The position numbers and the translations under genes are program-made. Under the pieces are notes generated by a model. That model was given only the letters and a program-made list of their open reading frames with translations, had not been told where the DNA came from and searched no databases. From Prorocentrum cordatum (lineage: Eukaryota; Sar; Dinophyceae; Prorocentrales; Prorocentraceae): 64,000 nt of DNA. This document shows, piece after piece, positions 30,101 to 41,596 of the stretch (position 1 is its first letter; every line of letters starts with the position of its first letter). The stretch spans positions 267,501 to 331,500 of the forward strand of contig CAUYUJ010013991.1 of assembly GCA_963575745.1 (NCBI GenBank). Reading direction: 5' to 3'.

Positions 30101-31030
30101 CCCCGACCTTGAGGGCGGGTTCCCGTTTAGTGCCCCCCTGGGGGGTCTGGGGGGGGGGCCCGGTGCCCCCTCCCGCCCGCGGGGGGAACGCCGGCGGAAG
30201 CCGGCGGAAGATGGCGGAAGACGGCCTCATTTCGGCAGACATGATTCCGCGCGGCACGGGCGGCCCCAAGATGGTCGGCAAGATGTTCCGAGAGGGCGCG
30301 AGTCGCCATCAGGTCGATCCAGGCCGTCCAAGATCGCGCCCGGGTGGCCCAGGGAGCTAACAGGACGCTTCGGGAGGCTTCCGAGTGGCCCTCCCAGAGA
30401 GCCCCCAGTGTCAAAATGTATGCTTTTCTTTGGGTTGTAACATGTTTTGGCTTTCGCGCCTTCGGCTTGCCGACGCGCCAAGACATCCCAAGAGGGCCCG
30501 AAAACCGCCCAAAGACGGCCTCAGAGGCCCCCAAGAACGCGCCCAGACACTCCAAGACGCCCTCGTGACGGCCCAAGAGGCCCCCGCGACGGCCTCCGAA
30601 GGCTCCAGGAACGGCCCAGAAATACCTCCAGAGTAGAAGCAGCAACCAGCATTTCAAGGTCGCCGCCCAAAAAGACCCTCTGGAGGCCCCACGCGGCCTC
30701 CAGCAGGCACCAAACATCGCGCCCAGACGGCCCAGGGAGCTCCCAGGGCGTCTCGGGAGGCCTCCGAGAGGCCCCCCCCAGAGAGCCCCAAGCGTCAACG
30801 TGTATTGGTTTTCGCTGAGTTTTTGAAAGTTTCTCGGATTCCCACGCACTCGGTTCGCCGACTGTCCAAAACAGCCCACGAGGGCCCAAAGACCGCACCC
30901 AAGACGGCCTAAGAGGCCTCCAACAGAACGCTCAGACAGTCCAACATGCTCTCAAGACGGCCCAAGACGCCCCGAACCCCCCAGGGGGGCGCTAAACGGG
31001 AACCCCATCCTCAAGGTCGGGGAAAAAGGG
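30101..31030. repeat. Element FB3 with about 50-bp terminal inverted repeats
   Basis: The left terminus 30101-30155 (TTCCCCGACCTTGAGG, GGGTTCCCGTTTAGTGCCCC) is inverted at 30972-31030 (GGGGGCGCTAAACGGGAACC, CCTCAAGGTCGGGGAA). The interior 30170-30965 matches the FB1 spacer, with two 385-bp units. TIR-bounded, non-coding and under 1 kb, it resembles a MITE. Confidence 0.75.
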
Positions 31031-31560
31031 TCAGAATTACAAAGGTTCCACGTTCGGAAAAAGTCAAACATTTGACCCTTCCAATGTTATTCGCCTTGTT
31101 TTGTCTCACAGCCCCCGCAGACGGCCGACGTGGTTAAAAATGACCATCTGGGAAAGTCGACAGCACGATGCGATCGCCCAAGGGCCCCAATAGCACCCCG
31201 AACTGTTTGAAAACAATACGGGCGCCCGCAAACATTATAAACATGGTCGACGGAGGCGCCCCCAAGACCACGTCACTCTGCCAAGACAAAAGACATGGAA
31301 ATGGCGTTCGTGCCCGCGCTTTTGCAGGGCGCAGGACGCCCAACACGCCCCGAGGGGCAGCGAGAGTCGCCGCAGGATGGCCCGGATGAATCCAGAGGAG
31401 GTAGACGCGGCCTACAACCTCCACCTTCCCCTCGCGGCCCTCCACCTCCCCCTCGCCCCCCCCGCCCTGCTCCTCCCCCACCTCCTCCTCTTACCCCCCA
31501 CCCCCCCCCATCCTCCCTCCCCCCTCTCATCCTTTCCCCCCCCGTCATCCTTGCGTTCCC
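31020..31560 (+). repeat. Direct duplication, copy 2
   Basis: Partner of 29255-29780. The two copies flank FB3, so FB3 and the duplicated unit form a composite. Confidence 0.8.
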
Positions 31561-34500
31561 CCATGCCCTCCTGTTCAATCCCCGCCGTTATCGCCCACTC
31601 CTTTTTCCCCCAATTCCCCCGGCTTGCCCCCCTGCGTCTCCTCCCCGCCCTGCCCCCATCCCGATCCGCGCGCGGGCGCGGGGGCGTGAGGGTTGGGAGC
31701 AAGTGCAATGTTCAGATACGACGCGGGGCACGACCTGCGCGCGGGCGCAGATCGCGACGGCTGGGGGAAATATATCAGGATGCGAACATGTTTAGAATTC
31801 GCCGAATGGCACGATCCGCGGCCGGGCACAAGGATCGCATAGGCCAGGGGTAAGATCGGGCGATGTTCCAATCCGTCGACGGCGCGATTTGCGAGCATGC
31901 GCAAATATCGCGAGGGTTGGGCGCCCCCCAAGTGCCTGCGACACGGCCGTGGTGCCCACGCCGTGGGCGTCCACGTATCATAGCGGAAACGCGCCATGCA
32001 ACGTTGCGCAATGCAGCGACTCACGTCACGGCGCGCTGCGGAGCGCCGCTTCTTGCGCGCATGATGTGTGAGATTTTTGCGACACGCGCATTGAATCTGT
32101 GTGGTTGGGCCTTAGGGGCGGTATCTGATGCATGCGTTGTGACAGCGTTGGAACAGCTTAAGTGATGGCAATAAAGACACGCGCGCGATGCGTGGGTGGC
32201 GGTTGGCCCCATCGTCCAAGTTGGGACGTGCGCGCGATAGCGCCATCCTTCGGCGCCACCAAAACACATTTCAAAAAAATGCAAAAATATTTTGTCGGAG
32301 CCTCGGTTTTGTTTCCTGGTGGGCGCAAGACCTGAGAATGCGCCGCGCCGTCTCCGAGCGGCCCCAAGCGCCGCGATTCGCCCGCGCACTTCCCCCGCGA
32401 TGGCTCGCCCAGCTGGCGGGCGGGGCCCGGTGCTTTCATCTCTCTGAGGGCGGTGTCTCGAGGAGTTGTGCTTCGCCGGAGTTGGCGGGTGGCGCCGTGG
32501 CTGCCTGCCCCCGCCGTGAAATAATCGGCTGCTGGTCTTGCCGCGGTCGAGCCGCTATCGTCAGTTGGTCGGCGCGTTGGCGAATCGCGCGGTGGTTCCG
32601 TTGACTTGCGCCTGGATCTCGCGCGCGGCGGCTCCCGCTCACGCATGCTGCGCCCTCGCGATGCCGCCCGCGAGCGCGTCGTTGTCTTAGTCGCGCGCGT
32701 CGCCTGCGACTGGGTTGACTGCGTCGCGCAACTTGCTGCTGCCGCGGGCCCGCGCGTTCTCGGCCCCGCCGTTTTGCGACGCGCAGCTCGCGGGCGCCAT
32801 GGGCCGCCTCGGGCGGGCAGCGGGCGAAACAATGTGCGCTCGACTTGCGTGGTGAAATTTTATCATGCTGAATGCTGTTTCTGCCGTGAATGCGGGGGTG
32901 CCCATGGCTGCGCCGGCGCGTCGCTGGTCTCCCGGGGCTGCTTGTTCAAGCGCAGCGGCACTCAACGGTGCTCTGTTAGCGCGGCGAATGCGCCGGCGCC
33001 GTTACGATCGGCGGCGCTCGCGGGCGCGCTGCCTTGCGCGGCCCGCCATTGGGCGCCCTGCGCGCGCAGTGGCGCAGTGCCCCTGGAATGAGGGGGGGGG
33101 GCCCGCGGCGCCTGCGCTCGGCCGTCGGGCCCCCCCCTCAGCTGCGGGCGCCCGCGTGCCGGGCCGTGCTGGGCGAGTCGTGGACGCGCGGTGCGCGCGC
33201 GCCGAGGGCCCCCGGTTCGCCGTTGCCCTCTTCGGCCGCGCGCGCCTGGGGGGGGGCCCGACCTGGGGGGGCAGCTTGTGAGATGCGGCGCCAGATGAAG
33301 CGCCGCTCGAGGTGGCGCTGGTGCTTGTGGCCCGTCCCTGAGAGCGGCGGCGCGCCGTGTCCTGCGCGGGCTCGCCTTGCCGCTGCGCGCGGTCGCGGGC
33401 CCCGCGCTGCTCGCTCCGCCGCGTCGGCGCTCCTCTTCTCATTTCCCGATTTAGTTCCTCCTGTCCGCCTCGTTTTCTTTCGTGGGCCCCCTCCCTGTCT
33501 TGGCGCGCCCCAGCGTCGCGTGGTAGGCTAGACCCCCCTCGCCCCTCCGAGCTCCGGCCGTAGCAATCCTCGTCGTGTCCGTCCTCTCGCCGGCCTCGAC
33601 GGGGTCGCGCAGATGTGCCGCGGGGCCCTGAGGCCGCCGCGTTCTCTCCCGGGCGACCTCAGCGCGGCCGCGCCGGCATCGCACGCACTTTCCTGAAACG
33701 CCTGAGCACGGGCCGGATGTCGCCTTCCATCTGTCCCAGCAATTCCCTGTCTATTCGTCGTGGGCGACTGCGATCTTGTGCGTGCCTGACGTGGCTCTCC
33801 AACATCTGTCCGCGATCGATCTATGAATCTATGATGGTGAGAGACCCCCATGCAGCGCCGGCCGTCCTATTTCCCCTGTTTAATGGGTTCGCGGCGTCGA
33901 GCGAGCGTTTCTTTACTCGGCGCTTCGACAGTGGGCGGAGCAGGGGGGGGGTCTGGCTCCAGACCACTGCTCAGCGCGACTGTTTGCGAGAGCGCTGCCT
34001 CCGGGAAAGATTCCGCCCGCTCGAAGCAGCCGCTGCAGAAACAGCCAAGATCTACTCCAGGGGTGGGGGGTGGGGGGGGGGGGGGGCGAGGGCCTGCGCC
34101 GCTCGGCAAACCAATGAATAATAATACGGCCAGCAAAACATGCAATGTTTTCTTTGCCCCATCCATTTCGTTCGGTGAGAAATCCGAAATCGGCGCATTT
34201 CGGCAAAATGCCGCGCGTCGTGGGCCCTCCAGACGAGCTCGATTATATTTTCTTTCTGTCTCGAAGCGTTCCCTCTAATGCGCCCGAAACAACTCCCCCC
34301 CTCAACCCGCGCGCCCCGTCGGCAATATCACCGGTCACTGCGCTTCCAATACCTCTTGCCCCACCGTCTCCACCTCCTCGCGCGGCGCCGCAATAGTAGC
34401 GCGGCACCTGCGGACGCGCTTGAGGCGCTTCGAGAGTCCGTCCCTGCACAACCCCTGTTGCCTGTGGACGCGGGAAGGATGGTCTCGGGCTGAGGAAGAG

Positions 34501-36500
34501 GCGTTGATGGCACGACCTATGGGCATGTGGTATCGAAAACCTATGGCTTTAACCCTCTGCCACCTCTTCACGAATGTCTGCCTCACAACGCAACTCTGTA
34601 ATGGTCTTGAAGCTCCTGTGGGCACTGCGATGTGGTCGATACGGCGTGCGTGCCCATAGTGGCCGTGGAGGGTGTGGACTACGTGGTGGTGTGGTTGCGA
34701 TGCTCATGTCGCTCGTGCTGCTAAATGCAAGAAAACTCGTGCCATCAGTTTCCACCATGCCGCCGGGGTCCCCGTGGCAGCCAAGAGTCGCTGTCCATGC
34801 CCCCCCCCACCATTGGTGTCGTACGACGTCCTGTTTTGCCCAGCTGTCCCTCGATCCAATTGGAAATCACTGTCGCTAGTTAAGCGTGGTGCTTCACGTG
34901 TGGGGGCATATTCGTACACGTACAGAGCATGGTCGTACTCTTTGGTAGCTGTGCGGATACCTGCTGTGCGATCTTGTAGCTGCGCTGGTGTATGGTATAT
35001 GGCTCGCGTGGTTCGTCCGTCTATTCTTCTGCTGCTGAGTATGCTCGCGCCGCAAAATTTGTTTACCCAATTCTGTTTCTCAACCCACAGTTACCAAACC
35101 TGTTCATGCACAACGGTTCCGGGACTGCCCATTGGCGCGTGCCGCTGAGCAGAACTATGTCCCACGACAGCAAGTTCACAACTGATGTCTTCCAGCCGCT
35201 CTACACCTATGGCTGGGGGGTTGTAGTAGTACATGCGCATGCAATCGCTGTAGGGTCGGTCCTGTGGCCAGGTTGGTGCCCTGGTCCCCTCGTCCCCCGA
35301 AGCCTGAGGTGCTGGGCGCCAAATCGCTGGTGCACACTTGTGCGAAAGGTACGGCCGGTCTGCGCCCATAAACCTCAGACAGCGACTTCCGAGAAGAGGA
35401 GTAGGACTGGGAGGAGGGAGGGCGGAGAGGTCGAGGGGGGGGGGGCAGACTTTCGCTCTGGCGTTGAAGGCCCCAGCGCGCGCACGCGCACCTGGGATGA
35501 CGCCTCGCTCCCGGCGCTCGAGGCTATCCAAGCCCTTCTGCTCTCAAGGATGAGGAAGAGGAAGAGGATGAGGAGCACGAGGAGGACGACAAGGAGAGGT
35601 GCGAGGAAGGAGGGCGACAGGGCGGCCGCCGAGGGAGAGGGCCGCGCACACGGGCGAGCCTGCATCAGCTGCGTCTGCAGCGCAACCCTCCCGCCGCCCA
35701 CGGGGGGGGGTAGTGGCACCCCTCCGTCGTCCTCTCTTGCTGCTGCTGCTCTGGCCCGACTTCGTTTCTGTCCTTTCACAGACTCGCTTCGTCAATATTC
35801 TCACTTGTCCTCCTTTCTCCAGCGTTCCCTCCCCTTCGATCTCCTCTCCTCCCATTCCTCACCCCCTTCTCCTGCTCCTCCCAACCCACGCTCCTCCCCT
35901 TCCATCGTCCTCCTCTCGTTCCCATCCTCGCGATGCTATCCTGTTTCCCTTCTCCTTCCTCCTTCTCCTCCTCATCCCTCTCCCCCCGTCCTTCCGTTGC
36001 CTCTTCCACCCCGTATCCAGGAAGATGGCATGGGAGGGGAAGAACAGAAGAAACATAAGGAACAACGGGGAGGAAAAGGGAAGAAGGACGGAACGATGAG
36101 GAAAGAAGGCGGAGGAGAATGGGGAGGGGGTGGGAGGGAAGTATGTGCAGAGTCCCTAGATCATCCTCTCCTATCCCAATTGCTTCGACATGCCATGCCA
36201 GAGCATATTACATGGTGCCGTCTTGCCTTAGGCACTGCGTTTGAGTGACCTCCTTACCGCCCGCCGCCCGAAGCCCTCCTCGTAGAGTTCTGCTCCATCA
36301 TCGCAACCTGAGCGCGCAGAAACGAAAGCGATGGACGAGCAGTGCAATCACAGGATGCAGCGGCAATACCTACGATAAGAGGCGCGCCGTCGACGAAACA
36401 GAACGGGTGTCTGCGACCGTGGTACTGTGGGCAGGCTGCGACGGAGCACGCCGGACAAGCCAACTCTGAATGGCCCGCCAACCATCTTGGTCGTTGCAAG
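31561..36500. other. Unrecognised, partly decayed coding-like sequence
   Basis: 32150-33850 is very GC-rich. Minus-strand fragments such as RARSRRKSTEPPRDSP suggest an old Arg/Ala-rich coding region, but no domain can be named. 33860-35400 is of ordinary complexity; the minus frame 35531-35091 (with PPAIGVERLEDISCELAVVG) and an overlapping plus frame from 34992 are equally plausible and unrecognised. 35400-36120 is pyrimidine/purine low complexity. Confidence 0.4.
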
Positions 36501-36524
36501 ATTTCTGCATGACCAATCAGAATC

Positions 36525-36690
36525 GAAACGGAGAAATCGGATCGGATCGAAACGTGCGTCGAATTGGACTGCGTAAGAGGCACAGAGTCGGAATCGAATC
36601 GGCTCGGCCGTACCAAGATGCACACCGACGACATGAAAAAAACATCAAACAACATCGGATCGTCGGAAAACCAAACAAGGCACGGATCGG
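36525..36690 (+). repeat. ATCGGATCGGA-rich dispersed repeat, copy 1
   Basis: Shares with 37275-37440, in order, CAATCGGATC-like words, AGAGTCGG.ATCGAA, ACGGCCG.ACCAA.ATGCAC and CATGAAAAAAACATC-like tails. The copies are about 745 bp apart in direct orientation. Confidence 0.7.
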
Positions 36691-36884
36691 ACTGGCCTGA
36701 ATCGGCACCGAATTACACCGATCAGATCGACATGAACCCTGCTGTCTGACGCGGGCGCAAGCACACGGCGTATGTCCGAGAACGGCCGTAAGAGCTCGCA
36801 GCCCCATTCCGACATCGGGGTCTTGCTCACACGGACGCCCACCGGGTCCAGCGAAGATGGCGGCGTGCACGCCGATCCTATTAC

Positions 36885-37115
36885 TCCAAATTGGCACGGC
36901 CAGTAGTGGGAAGGTGGATGCGGCTGGTTCCTGTAGCGACGACTCGACCGCTTGCTTCTAAGACCCCACGTGAATCGTTCACGCTTGAGCGATCGCGGCT
37001 TCTCTGGGGCGCGGATCGCTCTATAGCGGCCGATTCTGGGCCACTGGCGGCGTTCAAAAGTGAACGCACATCGCCGCCGCGTTAACACGGCACGAACATG
37101 CCGTCCAGTCAACAA
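36885..37115 (+). repeat. Dispersed repeat shared with 52.85 kb, copy 1
   Basis: Words GTTCA.GCTTGAGCGATCGC, GATCGC..TATAG.GG..GATTC and CACGGCACGA.CATGCCGT recur in order at 52840-53025. Non-coding. Confidence 0.7.
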
Positions 37116-37274
37116 CGTCTTACCAGAAGCTTGAAGACCGAAGCACCTCTGAAGCCTCCCATGCGTCTCATGAGACACACGAGGAGGGCCCGAAGAGAAA
37201 CCGATGAAAGACTCCAAGGAAGCCCGGATTCTTCTGATTGTAATGTTCTGGATGAATATGGCAAGATCAATCAA

Positions 37275-37440
37275 CATCGAACTGGGCAATCGGATCAAAT
37301 CGGAACATGCGTAGGATCGTGCCGCGTCAGGAAAGAGTCGGCATCGAAACAGAACGGCCGCGACCAAAATGCACAACAACACCACGAAAACAACCTGCCA
37401 TATCTGATATTCGAAACGGATTGAGCCGGTCGGAATCGAT
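37275..37440 (+). repeat. ATCGGATCGGA-rich dispersed repeat, copy 2
   Basis: Partner of 36525-36690. From 37440 to 38060 I see only a pyrimidine-rich tract at 37775-37895. Confidence 0.7.
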
Positions 37441-38059
37441 GTCGAGTCTGGTCGCCCGGATGGATCATCCACGGACCCTGCATGGTGCCCTCCCACAGTA
37501 CCAACCAACCCTCCGCCGGCGTCCTGGGGACCCAACATCTCAACGGCACGGTGCTGGCAAGCCTGGAGATCGGACAACGCACACCCGAATAGCGAAGAGA
37601 GACTCACCTGGAGCAGCATCGACGACCATGTTCGGCCACGTAAGCATGGTGTCAAGCTCGATGGGCGCATGCTTCGCCCACGGAGACATTGCGGCCACCA
37701 AGGCCACTGTCGGGACTGCGACCTCGATCTCGGAAGGTGGGAGGATTACGAGGAGGAACACAAGGAGTGGCTCTGTCCATCTTCCTCCTCCTGCTCCCCC
37801 CTCCCACTCGCCCCCCTTTTCCTTTCATCCTGCTCCTTCTCCTCCTCTTCCTCCCTTCCGCCCTCCTCCTGTCCCTCCTCCTCCTCCTCCTCCACAAATG
37901 ACCCCTCGGTCTCCTCGAAATGCGTACTCAAGCAAATAATAAAAAGGTCTCAAGCCCCAAATCCCCAGAATTCATTGGCGCTCCCGGTCCCCGCATGACT
38001 TTTCCAGGGGCCTGGGCCTGGACGCGCTTTTTCGGAGCCCACACTTCCCACGCGTCATA

Positions 38060-39180
38060 AATAAGATTGCTCAGGGGCCTTCTTGGGCCTCGTCGGGGTC
38101 TCTTGGGCCGTCTTGGAGGCACTGGGCGCTGGCTCAAGAGGCCAAATCTCACCAACCCTCTGGAAATCTATGGTTTAGCGCCTTTCCTCTTCCAATCCCG
38201 TCTTCCAATCCCGTCTTCCGGATTTACCCGCCCGTGCCACCTCCCAGTCTAGACGAGGGGGTAACCACCAGTTCGAGGATCCAAGCGGAACCCAAGATGA
38301 CCTCAGATAATTCAAGATGTGTTCCAAGATGGCGCAAGGTATCCAATGTTACATCTACGTCACCAAGAAGCACCGAGACTGCCCCAATATGGCTCCAAGC
38401 AGCCACATAACTACCCATTGACACCCCCGAGTGACCAAACAATGGCCAAAACCATTTGTAGTTCGAATGTGTTTGCCTTATCACCTTATCATTTCAGATG
38501 GACCTCTGAAGCTTCAAGATGGCACGGTAAAGCCCAAGATATTCCGCAAGAGTAGTTCGAGGGATGTGTTGGGCGCCGACGAAACGACCCTAATCAAGGC
38601 GTGACCATTGACACACATACGAGTGTTTGAATGATTTTGGTATCGCGGGAGCATTCTGGGGAAGCCTTGGGGCCAACATGGCTGCAAGATGGCCTCAGAT
38701 ACTACAATCTGGCCTCCAATACCATGCTTCCTAAAGGCCCCAAGACTGCCCGAAGTGGTATCGAAGCTCCCAAAGAAGCCACCGAGAATCAATTCATTCA
38801 AAAACCACCATCTCGGTTTTCCAATGATTTGGGCTGTCTCGCCTTTTCGATTCCGGGTGGGCTTCGGATCCCACAAAATTGCTCCGATATCCTCACTGAG
38901 AGCTACAAGAGGGGCCTGCCCGGCTCCAAGACGGCCCAAAGGCACCCAAGAGTGCCCCAGGAGGCGATGCTTCGGGCGCCGACGCGAATGCCCTAAATTA
39001 GGATCCCCTATATTTGATCGATGTCCTCCAAGATGGCCCGAAGAACGCCCGAAATGCCCAGCAGAGAGCCCAAAGAGGGTCCCGAAGGATCCGAACTTAC
39101 TCCAAGCGTTCTTTTTCTCGTTCTGGGAGCGCCTTGGGGTCGTCTTGTGCTGTCCTTGGGCGTTTTGCGGGCTCACCGAG
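38060..39180. repeat. Degenerate GGCCCAAGA-type repeat region
   Basis: 38070-38140 carries CTTGGGCCGTCTTGG words and 38690-39170 the complement (CCAAGACGGCCCAA, CCAAGATGGCC). It may be an eroded foldback like FB1-FB3, but I could not match its ends. Sequence is AT-richer than the other arrays. Confidence 0.5.
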
Positions 39181-39699
39181 AGGCGGGGAAGCGCGGTACC
39201 CGGAGTGTTACGCAGATGTCACGGGGAGGTGCGGGACCCCAGTTTTTTGGTTTATCGACTTATGTATGTATTCACTTGTTATATATATATATAGACAGAT
39301 CAACGAACATGCACACTCATATGTAGGTGCACACATCCATACTACTGTTCTGACGTGTGTCCACTCGTGAGTCGAATGATGCTGCCAATGTCAATTCCCT
39401 CAATTTCCTTGTCACCCGAAGGGTGGTCTTTTTGTTGGTAAATTTGGTAGATTTGTTGTCGGCTCTGGGGACCGAAAAGCTATACATCGTACCATTCCTG
39501 GGTCGCGACGCCTCGGGAGAGGCCCACGCGGTTCTGTGCACTCAAGTCGCCCGCTGACAAAAACAACTTGTCAAAAACCGACAGCGGCCGTTGTTGGGCA
39601 GGCCACCCTGTTGCCTCGAGAGGGCAGCGTCCGCGGCGACGCAGACGGCGAGCCCTGATCGGAGTGGGCATGAACTGCTGTCGGACGTCGTCCCCTTTG

Positions 39700-39990
39700 G
39701 GAACACCAGAATCAATTTTTTTGGGGTCCGGGAGTGCGTTCCGAGCCCCGCTGAGGCCGCCGGGGAAGGCTGTGGAGGTGCTCGGAAGCGGGCGGGGCCC
39801 CGGGTGACGCCAGAGCCGCGTTTCTGGGCGGTCCAGGAATGGATTCCGAGGCCCACTGAGGCCGCGGCGCGTAGTCGGCACGGAGGCCAGGCCGCAGGGG
39901 ATGCCGGAATCGCATCCCTGGGCGGTCCCAGGAAGCTTCCCGAGGCCCCGAGGCCGCGGCGCGCAGCCCGCACAGAGGCTGGGCTCGCGA
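39700..39990. repeat. Minisatellite, three units of about 93 bp
   Basis: GGTCC.GGAATG.ATTCCGAGG and CTGAGGCCGC recur three times, starting near 39724, 39826 and 39920. 39181-39699 and 39991-40820 contain no recognisable gene; a short (TA)n lies at about 39280 and (CTCCTG)n at about 40665-40702. Confidence 0.75.
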
Positions 39991-40824
39991 GCGCGAGGGG
40001 GCCCGCCGCGAGAGGCCATAACTGGTTGCGGGGGCGAAGGGCACGAGCAACGAGACGGGGGCGAAATTGCAGGGAGGAGGAGAGGCACGGAGAAGAAGCG
40101 AGAACACGAAGGAACGTTCGCGTGAGACAACTGCAACCCCCACGGTGAGTCGAACGTGGTCCCGCCGTCTGAAAGTTGCAGGGGCTAAGCCTAACAGGCA
40201 CGCGTCACGGGTGTACCCGTCCCGATCGTCCCTTGGTGCGGGGGAAGAAAGGGGAGAGAAGAAGACGCGGCATCGGGAAGGGGCCTTCAAGTCCTGCTTC
40301 ATCACCTCTGTCTCCTGAATCGCCTCCTCGAACTCAGCGGGTAGACCCACAGACCTTCTGCCAACGCGCATCGGAATTCATGACGAACACGCAACTCCAT
40401 ATGCATCACGATGTTCAACGTCTCTGCCGCAAGAAGGAGCAGCAGTAGCAGGGATTGAGGAGGCCTTGGCGAGTGCGCGTCCAGGCGAACACTCAGCTCA
40501 ACACGAATCGGGCAACATCGACTAACTTATCCTGGCGAAGGACCCAATCATATGCAGTTGTGGGTGCCGTGGTGTGGGTCCATCTCTCGACAGGTCTTCC
40601 TACGGGGCCACCAACTCGGGATGGAATGGTTCCCTCTCGGGGCCGACAAGTTCCCTCTCCCGCCCTCCTGCTCCTCCTCCTGCTCCTCCTCCTGCTCCTC
40701 CTCCGGTGTACTGTGGAGCTCCCTATAAGGCCACGATCGTTGTGAGTGGTGTACCGAAGTGGGTGCGGCGCCGTGCCGAGCTCCAGCGGGTGGAATTTAA
40801 GCTCTACCATCTAATGCTCCTGCG

Positions 40825-41342
40825 CTAACGTGACGCCGACTTGCCCATGCGTGCTGGTCCCGAATGCGAGAGCGGAGCAGGTCCTTGCTTCTGCTGGAGC
40901 TCGCTGCCGCAACACGTGTGCCACCAGTCCTCTAAATCTGCTGGAGTGGCGACGGCCCGAGCCGCATGGAGCCTCTTGATGGCCAAGAATATGCACAGAA
41001 TATTGTCGCTCTTGTCTTCCATGTTGGTGCTGCTAAGAGTGGTGACGACTGATGCGCCTGCGTGCACATGAAGTGACCCTAAATCGTGTCCTGAACCGAA
41101 CCCGCCGCTTTCACGTGCTCCTCGTACTTGGCACTTGCTGCTGTCATTCCGATAAACACAGGGTGGCCCGACGGGCCTTTGAAGTGAACGTCGCCAGCCT
41201 CCCTCGCCCTCATGCGCGCCTCCAGCTGCAGCATTCGACGCCTTTCCCAGCTGTCCGAACACTCGCCCGAGCTCTCGCCGCTCTTGACCTTGCGCTTTTT
41301 CTGGTTCTGGCACTCTGGCGAGTGCCACGCCGACGGGGAGAA
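40825..41342 (-). pseudogene. Unrecognised coding remnant downstream of the LINE
   Basis: The minus strand shows protein-like sequence in two frames. From about 41325 it reads WHSPECQNQKKRKVK, RRRMLQLEARMRAREAGDVH, HPVFIGMTAASAKYEEHVKA, stopping at 41079. A +1 frame continues with VVTTLSSTNMEDKSDNILCI, HAARAVATPADLEDWWHTCC and SELQQKQGPAPLSHSGP to the stop at 40825. One frame change near 41090 or a short intron would join them. Composition is not repeat-like, and the WW/CC-containing segment looks like a folded domain, but I do not recognise it. It could be the tail of another retroelement or a host gene fragment. Confidence 0.45.
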
Positions 41343-41596
41343 GTAGGAGGAGGAGGAGGAGGAGCCGCGACCCCATGAAACGACGCGCGGAGTGCAGGCA
41401 AAAGAGAGGCGGCGGCGGCAGGAAAAGCAGAGGATAGCGCAATCGATCACAAAAACACTCGGGTCCCCAGGGCGCTCAGGGCCCAGCCGAGGCTTCGCGG
41501 CCACGCCATGCGAACCCGAGAGGTGCCCAGGGCCGAACGCCAGACACCCGAGACGGGGCCAATGAGGCCCCCGTCCCAAGGGAGCCCCAAGGGGGC

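Noticed and set aside
34992-36248. 418-codon plus ORF as a gene
   Set aside because: The second half is low-complexity pyrimidine sequence, and the first half has an equally protein-like minus reading; no domain.
38224-39294. ORFs in the 38-39 kb region
   Set aside because: Pro/Arg/Lys-rich readings of degenerate CCAAGATGGCC repeats without conserved motifs.
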